Below are positions 47,191-64,000 of a DNA stretch of 64,000 nucleotides, piece by piece; the stretch's first letter is position 1; each line of letters starts with the position of its first letter. The stretch spans positions 9,920,001 through 9,984,000 of the forward strand of contig NC_133295.1 of the NCBI RefSeq assembly GCF_005239225.2. The letters run 5' to 3'. The notes beneath the pieces were generated by a model. The model ran no database searches. It was not told where the DNA came from and saw nothing but the letters and a program-made list of their open reading frames with translations. The position numbers and the translations under genes are program-made. This stretch comes from Populus alba. Its lineage: Eukaryota; Streptophyta; Magnoliopsida; Malpighiales; Salicaceae.

Positions 47191-47818
47191 TAGAAACTAG
47201 TAAATAATGAATTAGCACGTGTTTGATATATGATGTAATTTTTTTTATAAAAATATTTTTTAAAAATGCTATTAATATTTAAATATAAAATCTTTTTTTT
47301 AAAAAAAATATATTCCACCAAATAGTCTCTAGATTATATAAAAATAGTTGTATGTCTGACCCAAAAAGATGCGAGGCTAAAAATGGGTTCAGGCCCATCA
47401 ATACTTTTGACAGGGACTAGACTCGGTCCATGGTTCAGTCTATCTACCACGTACACCTTTCCTTTTTTGCCGTCTCTCTCTCTCTCTACGATTTCTCGCT
47501 CGCCTGCTCGCTTTTCTTTTCTTTGTCCATGATTTTCTCACTCTAGATTCTCGATTTCTCTTCTTCTCACTCTAAATCAAAGAAGAATCTCTTATTTAAC
47601 GGATCGCATATCGCTTCGGATCGATTGATTTTGGTCAAATTAGGTTTGAATTGCACTGATAAACGGTCTACAGAAGCTAGGGTTTTTCTTTTCTTTTTTC
47701 TTTTCCTTTTTTTTTTGGCCTTGGTTGGATCTAGGGTTTTTGAATTGGTGAATTAATTGAGGGGAAGTGTGAGTTAGGATTAAGGGTTGATGGTACTCGA
47801 AGGGGAAAATGCAAGGCT
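47191..47818 (+). promoter_or_regulatory. Promoter and 5' UTR region of SUO copy 2
   Basis: From about 47460 it parallels copy 1: a C/T-rich tract (gtctctctctctctctacga), the 'atttaacggatcg...ggatcgatt' block, then a 41-bp stretch including both upstream ATGs that is identical to copy 1. Left of 47460 there is no similarity to copy 1; at 47190 the decayed retroelement begins. The proximal promoter may thus be as short as 270 bp before retroelement sequence. Confidence 0.6.
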
Positions 47819-47879
47819 ATGCTGCATGGGCGGGAAGTTGAGGAGGAGAGGAAAAAGGATCGTATTCGGCACATGTTGA
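47790..47879 (+). promoter_or_regulatory. Upstream ORF 1 overlapping the SUO copy 2 start
   Basis: An ATG 29 nt before the main ATG opens 29 codons, ending TGA at 47877-47879. A second upstream ATG at 47809 opens a 10-codon ORF, ending TGA at 47839-47841. Spacing to the main start matches copy 1 exactly. The first 13 residues of uORF1 (MVLEGENARLCCM) are the same in both copies. Confidence 0.6.
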
Positions 47880-50800
47880 CTGCTCCCATACGTGTTAACA
47901 ACAATTCAGTTGTAGCTGCTCCGGATTTTGTTTCTTCTCCTTCTCCTTCTTCTTTGTCATCTCCAGCCGATTCTTTTTACAAGGTACTCCTTCTCTCTTG
48001 GGCTTTTTTTTTTTCCTGTTATTTTTTGGGTTTTTGTCTCGATCATGGAGTCTATGTTATACGGCTTCCAATGATGAATAATTGGGGAAATCACTACCTT
48101 CGTTGACAAAAGAGGAAGATATTATTTGTCTGACATAGGAATTGTAGGAATTGACCCAGATTTTCTTTGATTTCGGTTAACGTGGAGATATTACAGCTCA
48201 GTTGGTATTGGATTCGCGAAGTTGGCTTTTGGAGACTGATTTTGTGTTGCCACATGATATTGGTGCTTAAATTGGGTTCTCGGGGCAGTTTTTGTTTTAT
48301 GTTTTTTTCCCGTTTTTATGAATTTTTTCAGTAGCAAGTTTGGGTTTGGTTTGTGTATAGAAATTTGTCATTTAGCTTTCTGCTGTAGTTTAAGGTTGCA
48401 TGAGGTTATGGAATTTGAATTTCACTTGTTTTCTTGTGATTGTTGACCGAACAATCAGCTTTGTTACTTTTTCGCTGTGCAAGGTGTAAATTCGAATGAT
48501 TTATCTCTCCTGATCATCACATGCTTTAATGATTCTGTTTCTGTATGTTGCTTCCTTTTCAGATTGATGGCTCTGTTTACATTTTTGATATATTAATGCT
48601 TAATCAAGTACTCAATGAATGGAATGAGAAAAAAGGACTAGCAAGCGGTGATCTTTAATCCAAGAAGTTCATAATGATATCCTTATTATGATATGAGTGG
48701 CCAATTAATGATATTCCATTCAGCAATTATTTATTCTGTCAAAATGCATGCTAAATTTTTTTCAATGTTAGCAGAACATTTACTGAAGTTATTGGTATGA
48801 AGATTGACTTTTAGTAAGTTACCTAAAGTGTCCTGTCACTTATTCCCCCTTTAACAGGATGGACGCAAGATCAGTGTTGGAGACTGTGCTCTGTTCAAAC
48901 CGCCCCAGGATTCCCCTCCTTTCATAGGAATAATTCAAAGACTGACTACTGGTAAAGAGAACAAGTTAAAGTTAGGTGTGAATTGGCTTTATCGGCCTGC
49001 TGACATAAAGCTTGGCAAATGCATCCTTTTGGAAGCTGCGCCAAACGAAGTATTCTTTTCATTTCACAAGGATGAAATTCCTGCTGCATCACTACTCCAT
49101 CCGTGTAAAGTTGCCTTCCTTCCAAAAGGTGTTGAACTTCCATCAGGGATTTGCTCATTTGTTTGCCGGCGAGTTTATGACACTACAAACAAGTGTTTAT
49201 GGTGGCTAACTGATCAGGATTATATTAATGTGAGTTGTAACTGCAGTTCTTGAATTTGCTTTGAATTGTCAATTCTGTTTGGTTAACTCTTTCTTACACA
49301 GGAACGGCAAGAAGTAGTGGATCAGCTATTATCTAAGACACGCTTAGAAATGCATGCAACAATTCAGCCTGGTGGATGTTCTCCTAAGACAATGAATGGT
49401 CCAACTTCAACACCACAGCTGAAACCTGGTTCTGATAACGTACAGAATAATGCCCCCTCCTTCCCTTTGCAATCTAAGGGAAAGAAAAGGGATCGTGGAG
49501 ATCAGGGGTCTGAGCCCATTAAACGAGAACGTTTTATGAAAATGGATGATGGGGATTCTGTTCATAGACCAGAAAGCATTTGGAAATCTGAGATTTCTAA
49601 ATTTACAGAAAAGGGTGGACTTGTGGATTCTGAAGGGGTTGAGAAATTAGTGAATCTCATGCTGCCAGAGAGGAACGAGAGAAAAGTAGATTTGGTTGGC
49701 CGGTCATTACTGGCTGGTGCGATAGCTGCCACAGATAAGTTTGATTGTCTAAATCGGTTTGTGCAGCTAAGGGGCTTGCCTGTATTTGATGAATGGCTGC
49801 AGGAGGTCCATAAAGGGAAGATTGGTGATGGTAATAGCCACAAGGATAGTGATAAATCTGTCGAGGAATTTCTACTAGTTTTGCTTCGTGCTTTGGATAA
49901 ACTCCCTATAAATCTTCATGCTCTGCAAATGTGTAATATTGGCAAATCTGTGAATCATTTGCGGACGCATAAGAACTTGGAAATACAAAAGAAAGCAAGG
50001 AGCTTGGTTGACACATGGAAGAAACGTGTTGAGGCTGAAATGGATGCAAATGCAAAGTCTGGCTCTAACCAAGGTGTCTCCTGGACTGCCAGATCACGCC
50101 TTCCTGAAGTTTCACATGGTGGGAACAGACCTGGTGTATCCTCTGAGGTTGCAATGAAGAGCTCAGTTGTGCAACTCTCTGCTTCCAAAAGTGGTCCAGT
50201 CAAGCTTGTCCAAGGGGAGACTGTGACCAAGTCTGGATCATCTCCAGGGCCCATAAAACCAGCAGCGTCACCTAATGCAGCTGGTAATAATTTGAAAGAT
50301 GGACAGCCCAGAAATACTGGTGTCAGTGGTGCGATGGATCTACCTGTATCAGCAGCTAGGGACGAGAAAAGCAGCAGTTCTAGCCAGTCCCACAACAACA
50401 GTCAATCTTGTTCTAGCGAACATGCCAAAACTGTGGGATTGTCAGGAAAGGAGGATGCAAGGAGCTCCACTGCTGTTTCAATGGCAGCAAATAAGATCAT
50501 TGGTGGCTCTTTGCGGCATCGTAAACCAGTTAATGGCTTTTCAGGCCCAGCTTTATCTGGGGCCCAAAGAGATAGTGGGTCAAGTAGAAGTTCTCCCTTG
50601 CACAAAAATCCAGGTTCAGAGAAATTGCAACAGTCTAGTTTGGCATGTGAGAAGGTAGTTGATGCTCCAATGGCTGAGGGGAATAATCATAAATTTATTG
50701 TTAAAATTCCGAATAGAGGTCGCAGTCCCGCACAAAGTTCCAGTGGAGGAACTTTTGAAGATGCTTTAGTCATGAGTAGCAGAGCTTCTTCTCCTGTGGT

Positions 50801-53678
50801 TTCAGAGAGGCATGAGCAGTTTGATCACAATTTGAAGGAAAAAAATGATCCTTATCGAGCTAATATCACACCAAATATGAAGACTGAGTCATGGCAAAGC
50901 AATGATTTCAAGGAGGTGCTGACTGGGTCAGATGAGAGAGATGGGTCGCCTGCCAATGTTCCCGATAAAGAGCATGGTCGGATGGGTGATGATGCAAGGA
51001 AGTTAGGTGAAGTCTCAAAAACTACACCCTCTTTGACTGTGTTTGAACTTAAATCAGAGAAGTCATATGATGCTTCTTTCAGCTCCATGAATGCCTTGAT
51101 TGAAAGTTGTGCGAAGTATTCTGAAGGAAATGCATCCATGACAGTTGGTGATGATGGTGGTATGAATCTACTTGCTAGTGTGGCTGCTGGGGAGATGTCC
51201 AAGTCTGATGTGGTTTCGCCAACAAACTCTCCTTGTATAAACATGCCCATTGAGCATTCTTGGGTGCCAAGTGGTTTGAGAGGAAAATCATCTCCATGTG
51301 ACGATCCTGCTCAAAGCCAGGGTAAGTCTGCTGATGGTGTTGATGATGACGATGAGAAGCGGGTTACTGTTGTAGGCACTCCTCCATCCAAGAACACGGA
51401 GGCTAAAACCGTTCTGTTTTCACAAGAAAAACATGCAGGGGAGCTCAATGGACCTTCCAATTCTTCCAATGTGGATGCTGCTGAACCATGCATGGAAAGC
51501 AATGTGAAATCTGATGAAACATTAGCAGCTCCCGTGTCCTCTGCTAGCATGGCTGTGAAAACATCATATTGTGGGGGCAAAGAACCATGGGAGAAAGAGG
51601 GGGATGGCATATCTGATGACAAAAATAAGTTCCATGGTTCTGTCTTAACTGAGGTGAATTATACAGGAGTGCAAACTGAAGCAATCGAAGGATCATCATC
51701 AAACCATCATGTAGAGGTTGATGGCGAGAACAATAAAAACATGAATAAAGAGCTGAATGTTTCTATACAGGCAGATCCAAAACCACCTGCTATGATGCAG
51801 TCTGATTTTTCAAAAGGAACCAATGATGAAATGCCCCAACCTTCTAGTTCTGGTAAGGATATGATTTCTGAAAACATGCATGATGTGAAGGCTGGTGAAA
51901 CAGATGGCAGAAGTCATTCTACCGAGAAAAAGAAAATCGAACATGAAAGTAATACAGCCCCAGCTGAAACTGATCATGAAAGTGAGTGCAAGGTGGAGAG
52001 CCTGGGAGGCAATCAGGGCAATAAGCAATGTAGTGCCAGACCAGCTGCTCACAAGGCAGAACCCACACTTGTTCAGGCATCAGAACAAGTAGTGAGGTCA
52101 ACAGGGTCAAAGTTGGCTGGCTCAGGAGCTGATGAAACTGAGGAATGTACATCTGCCGCTGCTGATGCTTCTTCTTTATCTGCTACAGGGGGATCGGATC
52201 TAGAAACAAAAGTTGAATTTGATCTAAATGAAGGCTTTGTTGCTGATGATGGGAAATATGAGGAACCAAATAACTTGAGAGAACCTGCATGTTCTGCTGC
52301 TATTCAACTAATTAGCCCTTTTCCATTGCCAGTTTCTTCTGTGTCTAGTGGGCTTCCCGCTTCCATTACAGTAGCTGCTGCTGCAAAAGGGCCCTTTGTT
52401 CCACCAGAGGATTTACTTAAGAGTAGAGGGGAGCTTGGTTGGAAGGGATCAGCAGCCACTAGTGCATTTCGTCCAGCTGAACCTAGAAAAGCTTTGGAGA
52501 TTTCATTAGGTACTGCTAACATCTCACTCCCTGATGAAATGGTTTCCAAGCCTGGTCGGCCCTTGTTGGATATTGACTTGAATGTACCTGATGAAAGAAT
52601 CCTTGAGGATTTGGCTTTTCGAATTTCTGCTCAGGATACTGTTTCTGTCTCCAACTTTGCAAAAAATAATGATTGTGCACGTGATACACTGATGGGTTCA
52701 TTATCTGGTCGGAGCTTTGGGGGATTTGATCTTGATTTGAATAGAGTAGATGAGGCTAGTGATATGGTTAATCACCTGACAAGCACTGGTAGGAGGCTGG
52801 ATGCCCCACTACTTCCTGCCAAATTGTCATCAGGTGGTCTTCTAAATGGAGAGGTCAGCAGTCGCAGGGACTTTGATTTAAATGATGGCCCTCTTGCTGA
52901 TGAGGTGAGTGCCGAACCATCACCACATAGCCAACATGCCCGAAACATTGTGCCATCCCAACCATCTATTTCTAGCCTTAGGATCAACAGTACCGAAACG
53001 GGAAGCTTGCCCTCCTGGTTTCCTCAAGGGAATCCATATCCTGCTGCCACGATCCAATCTATCTTGCATGATAGAAGAGAGCAGCCTTTCCCTATAGTTG
53101 CAACTGGTGGGCCTCGGAGGATGTTGGCTCCCTCTACTGGCAACAACCCATTTAATTCTGATATCTACAGGGGAGCAGTGTTGTCATCTTCTCCAGCAGT
53201 GCCGTTTCCATCTACTCCATTTCAGTATCCTGTCTTTCCTTTTGGGAACAGCTTCCCTCTGTCCTCTGCAACTTTTTCAGGTGGTTCAGCATCGTATGTG
53301 GATTCATCATCTGGTGGGAGGCTTTGTTTTCCCACTGTACCCTCTCAAGTATTAGCAGCACCGGTAGGTGCAGTCTCATCTCATTATCCAAGGCCTTCTT
53401 ATGCTGTTAACCTCCCAGACATTAACAATAATGGTGCTGCAGAGAGCAGTAGGAAATGGGTAAGGCAGGGTCTCGACCTCAATGCAGGGCCTCTAGGCCC
53501 AGACATTGAAGGTAGAGATGAGACTTCAGCTCTTGCAGCAAGGCAACTGTCAGTTGCCAGTTCACCGGCCCTTGCAGAGGAGCAATCGAGGATGTATCAA
53601 GTGCTCGGCGGAGGTGTTCTGAAGAGGAAGGAGCCAGAGGGTGAATGGGAAGGTTATAAGCAATCCTCATGGAAGTAG
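47819..53678 (+). CDS. SUO: SUO-like BAH/TFIIS-N/GW protein, copy 2
   Basis: Three coding exons: 47819-47983, 48858-49229 and 49302-53678; introns 874 and 72 bp, GT-AG; 1637 residues. Splice phases are identical to copy 1. Exon 1 is 15 codons longer because of a Ser/Pro stretch (PSPSSLSSPA). The BAH domain fills exon 2 (residues 56-179). The TFIIS N-terminal domain is at about 296-426. GW remains in GELGWKG, but the terminal GGW of copy 1 reads GEW here. DLNDGP (1371) and DLNAGP (1571) are kept. The C-terminus continues past copy 1's stop with QSSWK. Exon 2 is nearly identical between copies while the exon 3 linker is more diverged, fitting purifying selection on the domains. The frame is intact, so it is probably functional. 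Confidence 0.93.
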
Positions 53679-54600
53679 GGATGAATAATGACACAATCCA
53701 GTGATCCACCAGTAAGTTTGTCATGTTTTGTAAATATATGTTCTACTCTGTGTTTCACCTTGGCCTCCATTGTATGAATTATCTGTAAGGTTGCATGTTT
53801 TGCCATTATTTATTTATTTATTTATTTATTTTATAAGAGGTTGGGGGAAACCTTCTCTAACTTGCATTCTTTTGGGCATGGGTTGCAATTAAGTTCTTGC
53901 GCACAGGTCAAGTAATTGTGTTTCTGCTTTCTTTGCGTTTTCAATTACAGTTCTCCTGGATTGATGTTGGCTAACTCCAAAAGATCATCTAACATGTGTT
54001 CTCAAGGATGGGTGGTAAGTGAGTTATTTGATCTTCAGCCTCCAACCCCCACCCTGTCAGTGTACCCATTGTATGTTAAAAGGACAGATTGTACCTTAAA
54101 TGGAATCTGTCCGGGGTGGTTTGAGCTGTCATTTCCTTGAATTTGTACTGGGTAGCTGCAGTTTACTTTACCCTTTGTAGATATTTTAACCAATGGAAAG
54201 CGTGCATTCTGTGACTGTGTTGCCCAGACATTTGAAATTGGTGTCCATACTGTTGTGCAGTGCATCGACAATTTATACTGCTGGAGGCAAAATCACCCTT
54301 TCTTTTCCAATCATTCTGAGAATGAATGGTGATTGGATTAGCAAACTGCTTTAAGCAGAAGCCCTTCTGTATGTGCTTTGTTTTTAAGCAATTTTTCTTC
54401 ATTTATCTTTTCATTCTCACTTTTAATCACGTACATATAATCAGAGTGGTCAGTGAAGTTTGGTGCTCAAGCTTTTCTTGCTCTGGCATATGGTTTTGTT
54501 GCTATGGTTGGATGCTGTATTCCTTTTAATTTATGCTATTTATTAACCTGGTGTAGACACCCAGTTCTACCCAACTTTTCCTCTATCTTCTCGCAAGGGT
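53679..54600 (+). other. 3' UTR of SUO copy 2, with intron 53712-53950
   Basis: The intron donor (cacca|gtaagt) is 33 nt after the stop and the acceptor is attacag|ttctcc. The intron contains an (ATTT)n run at 53806-53832. Similarity to the copy 1 3' region continues to about 54600 (gcaagggt in both), the right edge of the duplicated block. Confidence 0.7.
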
Positions 54601-56298
54601 GTCTTAACTCTAAGCTAATCTGTGTTGTATGTGATATTTTACCATTTCTGTCCTATATTTGACCAACGACATAACGCCTGCTATCGTCTTTTAAAGGTGG
54701 CCTCCGCGCCATCACTGTGTTTGGTGGTGGAATTGGCGTCGGAGGATGAGAGATCCTTGCCGCAGATGGCTATTGTTGCAGTTCAATTTTTCTCGGTGCC
54801 CCTTATGTTTATTGTATAGAATTTGGTTGAAAGCTCGCAAGGGTGGTTCATTGTATTAACTATTTGTATTTTTGCTGAGGTTCCATTTTAGGTTTGAGAT
54901 TCGAATGAAAATTGTTGAACCACCATTATTAGTCTCGAAAATCTTAGGTTAGGGGCTTGTCATCTCGAGGAAGAAACATTCATTATACGGGCCTTGACTT
55001 TAAGAAATCACGTTTGCCAAGTCTCTCTTGCTAACGACTGTTGTTTTGTATGGGTGCTTAATTTGATGGTGACGGGTTAGGCTGGCTTTTTCACAGCTCT
55101 AAGAGCCTGTTTGAAGATTTATTTTAAAGTGTTTTTTTATTTAAAAATATATTAATTTAAAGTAAAGAGAAAAATTAAAAAAAAATTAAATACTTTTTAT
55201 AGTATTTTTAAAATGCAAAAATAAACTGGATGTATGCTATAATAATATTTATTTTTTAATTTATTTGGGGTGGGGTCTAAAACGGCCAGCAGGTAACGTT
55301 GTAGATGCCCTTCACAGCCGCTGAATTTGAATAATATAGGAAACCAGAATGGCTTTGATGGCCATCAGAATGGCGCAGATGCTCAAGAAGCGATGACATA
55401 GCAACCACTAGTATTGGGCTGTTGCTTCCATAACGTCTGCCGTGGGTGGGAGGCTTTCTTTTCTCTTTCCTGTGTACAACAACATCACCCTCCGTATCAA
55501 TCAAATTTCAACCTTATCTTTGAATATAGGGATCGAAGAAGAAGCAACAACGAGGCCCGGAAAGAGTGTTTTCTTTGTTTTCATAGCCATCAGGTTTGTA
55601 AAACTTAAAGGGGCGGCGAAAAAGTAACCGACAATCAGCTTAGTAGAAGCAAGAAACAAATCATCATTTCTCGCTAGTGTCATGCCAAAAGGTCAGGAAA
55701 GATGCCATGAAGAATAAAAACTTGCAACAAACCTAGCTGAACTCCACCTTTTACAATGAGTTACAATATATATATGCATGCAAGGAGTTTCTGGATGAAA
55801 ATATCTTTTCCACTGAAATTAGGACAAAATTAGAGAGTGACATTTAGCAGGGAGCCATGCCGCAATCAAAATATAGTGCATTCAAATCCAAGCTCGCAGG
55901 ACCCAATATCTTAGCAATGTAGCACCGCAGTTACGCCAAAAGAGTAGTCACCTTTTGGAGACGAGGGGTACTTCATTTGAGACACACAAGCCTCCTCCCG
56001 CAGAAGACATTTCTGAATTTCACATGAAATCATGCAAAAGAAAAGGGAGCAGCTCAGATTCTGATTAGCACACGCAAGCAAAATATAGAAGATTAGAGTG
56101 GAAGCAGACAGGAGACAAACAGATTGGCAAAAATGGGAAGCGAGTTTTATCAATGCAAAGGGAAGAAACAACATAACATTCCGCGGGCATAAAATACACA
56201 ACCATGAAGGGGTGATACGAGAGCTATCTCTGCACGTTGCGTATCAAATATCATCATAGACACAAGGACTTGTTAATGACACTGAGACAGAAATCATT
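54601..56298. other. Intergenic region between convergent SUO copy 2 and ROP genes
   Basis: No supported gene. The right part (about 55.7-56.3 kb) probably contains the ROP 3' UTR on the minus strand; no clear poly(A) signal was chosen. A GC-richer stretch at 55280-55680 has only short open frames without recognisable domains. Confidence 0.45.
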
Positions 56299-62127
<5,829 letters not shown>

Positions 62128-62717
62128 TGATGTATACAAACAAAGAGAGAAGAAATATTAGCAGTTGAAGTCGATAGTAGTGAAAGTGAAAAGGAAAGAC
62201 AGAAAAGGACGAAAGAGTAGAAGAGGGTGGTTTGCTGTAGGTGGAATAATTTATGAGCATTGTTGTCATGGCTTCTTTTGATTCAAAGTTAAGAGGTAGT
62301 GGAGGTGGATCACATGATTCTCACTCATTCACTTGCCATCACTGTTAAAATCCTTTCTCTTTGCCTTTTCCTTTTCTTTTCTTTAGGGTGTTTACTTTAT
62401 TTTATTCTTGCTTCTATTTTAATACTTTCTTTTTCTTCTTCTTTTCTAGGATTTTATTTTTCTATATTTTAATATTACTCTTTTCTTTTTCTTTGACAAA
62501 TGGGACATATATATCGCAGTAAGAATATAATATGTCCAACACATCAGTGACATGATCAATCCTTGCCCCATTGGCTGATCCATCATATGATTACAGGAGA
62601 GAAATAATTTCGAGTGAAGACAAACCACCATGGTTTATTGCGGATTTTACCTGCAAAAATTATGGTGCTTGTAGTTGAATGAAACTAGAGAGATAAGCAC
62701 ATTAGGAAGGAGAAACA

Positions 62718-62760
<43 letters not shown>

Positions 62761-63177
62761 CGAAAAGGGAAGAGAAAGAGGAGAGGCGACATGGCAATTC
62801 AATTAGTAGCTAGAAAGTTGATACCAAAAGGCAGTAAAAGCAAAGACAAATAGAAAAATACTGCAGAATCCAATAGGGCACAGGAATAAGTAAAGATCAA
62901 GTAACATATCCCGCAAAGTGCAGAAAGATATGATTGCTCATAAGGGGAGATTTAAGCACTGTTTCGAAAAGCAAATCACAGCCTGCTGCATATGCTTGGC
63001 TTCTAAGAATGATCTTTCCCTTTTGCTATTTCTTTTTTGTCTCAAAGGTGTTGCATTTGCATTAGATTTGGCCACATTGTTGCCAGAAGGCATCACTTGC
63101 AGACCTCAAAACACATGCCCATGAGTATATATCATTCTTGACGAGCCAGGACCTGCACTGCCTTTTTGAAGCTGGAA
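62128..63177 (-). promoter_or_regulatory. Upstream region of the ROP gene
   Basis: Contains the 5' UTR (C/T-rich on the minus strand to about 62240). A (GA)n run at 62723-62755 reads (TC)n in the ROP direction, a common plant core-promoter feature. No gene is supported in 62800-63177. Confidence 0.45.
62723..62755. repeat. (GA)n microsatellite
   Basis: About 16 GA units, 600 bp upstream of the ROP start codon. Confidence 0.95.
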
Positions 63178-63327
63178 ATGATGGAAGATAAGCCTGGAAT
63201 CCCATTAGATGGCTCAAAACAGAAACCATCGTCTCCCTCAATAAATAAAGACCCTCTCACCTCAAGCCCAAACCAAGATGCTCAGCTTCCAAGGGAGCCT
63301 AGGATTATCTACAGGCATGACCTCTAA
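63178..63327 (+). pseudogene. Possible truncated coding fragment, 49 codons
   Basis: ATG at 63178 opens 49 codons to TAA at 63325. The composition is protein-like (MMEDKPGIPLDGSKQKP..., then LPREPRIIYRHDL) with Ser/Pro/Lys-rich text unlike the AT-rich surroundings, and the frame stays open past the stop for several codons before running into repeat sequence. I do not recognise it; 'REPRIIY' is only loosely like the region before the motif of VQ proteins. It may be a gene remnant cut by the repeat at 63365. Confidence 0.25.
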
Positions 63328-63364
63328 AAAGATCTATTGGACCTCTTGACAAGTGAAGCACAGC

Positions 63365-64000
63365 GGGGGGGTTTTTTTAAAAATTATTATCAAACCCAGG
63401 CTAACATAATATTTAATAAACTAAATTTGAAATCTGGAGGAAAAAAAAAGTGTACAAATTATCAAAACAAGAAAACATTTTATATTCATAACTCGGGTTT
63501 TGGGTTATGAGATAAGAGTAATTATTTTAAGAAATAATAAAGTTCAATTCTTAACAATTAAATATTAAAGGCTGAAAATCAGTTTTATAAAAAAATAAAA
63601 ACAATTAAAAAAATGAAAAATAAATTTGACATAAAAAGAAATAAATAAATAAAATGATGTAAAATCCACAAGTCAATCCAAGCTAGTATGAAAAATGTAT
63701 GACCTAGACCGTGAGACCAGGTTATCGTTATAGAAAGTAAACCAAGAAAAAAAAATAAAAAAGTTTAATATTCAATAAATCTAATGTTTAATGATGAAAT
63801 TGAGAAATAGAATTGGTGAAAAAAAAAAGACCAATAACAATATGGGTTAAAATTTCATATATATGATTTGGCTTATGAGATCGAGATCACCGCACTGGAA
63901 AAATTAAGAAAGCCAAATTCTAAACAAATTAAATATTGAAAGATAAAATTAAAAAAAAAACAATTTCAAAAATGGAACCAGGGCAAAAAATAATAACAGT
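63365..64000. repeat. A-rich dispersed satellite-like repeat
   Basis: Same module type as 33.0-33.9 and 35.2-36.2 kb: 'gagat...ataac', 'atagaaagtaaacc', 'aaattaaatattgaaagataaaattaaaaaaa', recurring every 150 bp or so. It continues off the right edge. Confidence 0.75.

Noticed and set aside
55911..56201. 96-codon minus-strand frame as an alternative end of the ROP gene
   Set aside because: A Cys-containing stretch follows an AG, but it gives a long tail without the GC-x5-C spacing. The acceptor at 56329 gives a better splice signal and the expected length.

Overview
This is nuclear DNA of a flowering plant, most likely poplar or willow (Salicaceae). Genes are intron-rich, and about half the window is nested LTR retrotransposons. 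The A-rich dispersed repeat at 33, 35 and 63.5 kb and a short Au/SaliS-like SINE at 37.9 kb also fit that family. The species call is inference; no search was run.

Layout. 1-4141: a young, internally deleted Ty3/gypsy element on the minus strand. It sits inside the pol gene of an older plus-strand chromovirus (4142-11616). The only LTR of that chromovirus in the window is 4.7 kb long and packed with arrays of hairpin-forming tandem repeats. 14.6-20.0 kb: a heavily decayed plus-strand chromovirus, split by a 1628-bp solo LTR with a clean 5-bp target duplication. 23.0-31.1 kb: the first of two SUO-like genes (BAH + TFIIS N-terminal domain + GW motifs). 32.8-36.2 kb: a kilobase-scale direct repeat containing A-rich satellite-like modules. 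37.9 kb: a SINE. 39.9-47.2 kb: a decayed minus-strand chromovirus with very unequal LTR remnants. 47.2-54.6 kb: the second SUO-like gene, same orientation. 56.3-62.1 kb: a ROP (plant Rho) GTPase of the type II class on the minus strand, with eight coding exons. 63.4-64.0 kb: more of the A-rich repeat.

Genes. Three intact protein-coding genes are supported: two tandem SUO paralogues (1629 and 1637 residues by my exon model) and one ROP GTPase (209 residues). Each SUO copy has three coding exons, a large first intron, a 3' UTR intron and a cluster of three AUGs in three frames around the start. Their C-termini have diverged in complementary ways. The two gene types are not obviously in one pathway: SUO proteins act in microRNA-mediated repression or chromatin-linked regulation, and ROPs are plasma-membrane signalling switches.

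The most unusual part is the giant LTR. Three arrays share one inverted-repeat core (GCAGCGA...TCGCTGC) and a fourth is a higher-order repeat of 48/49-bp units. In that fourth array the sequence changes leave the stems paired, by falling in loops or by making G-U pairs on the sense strand.
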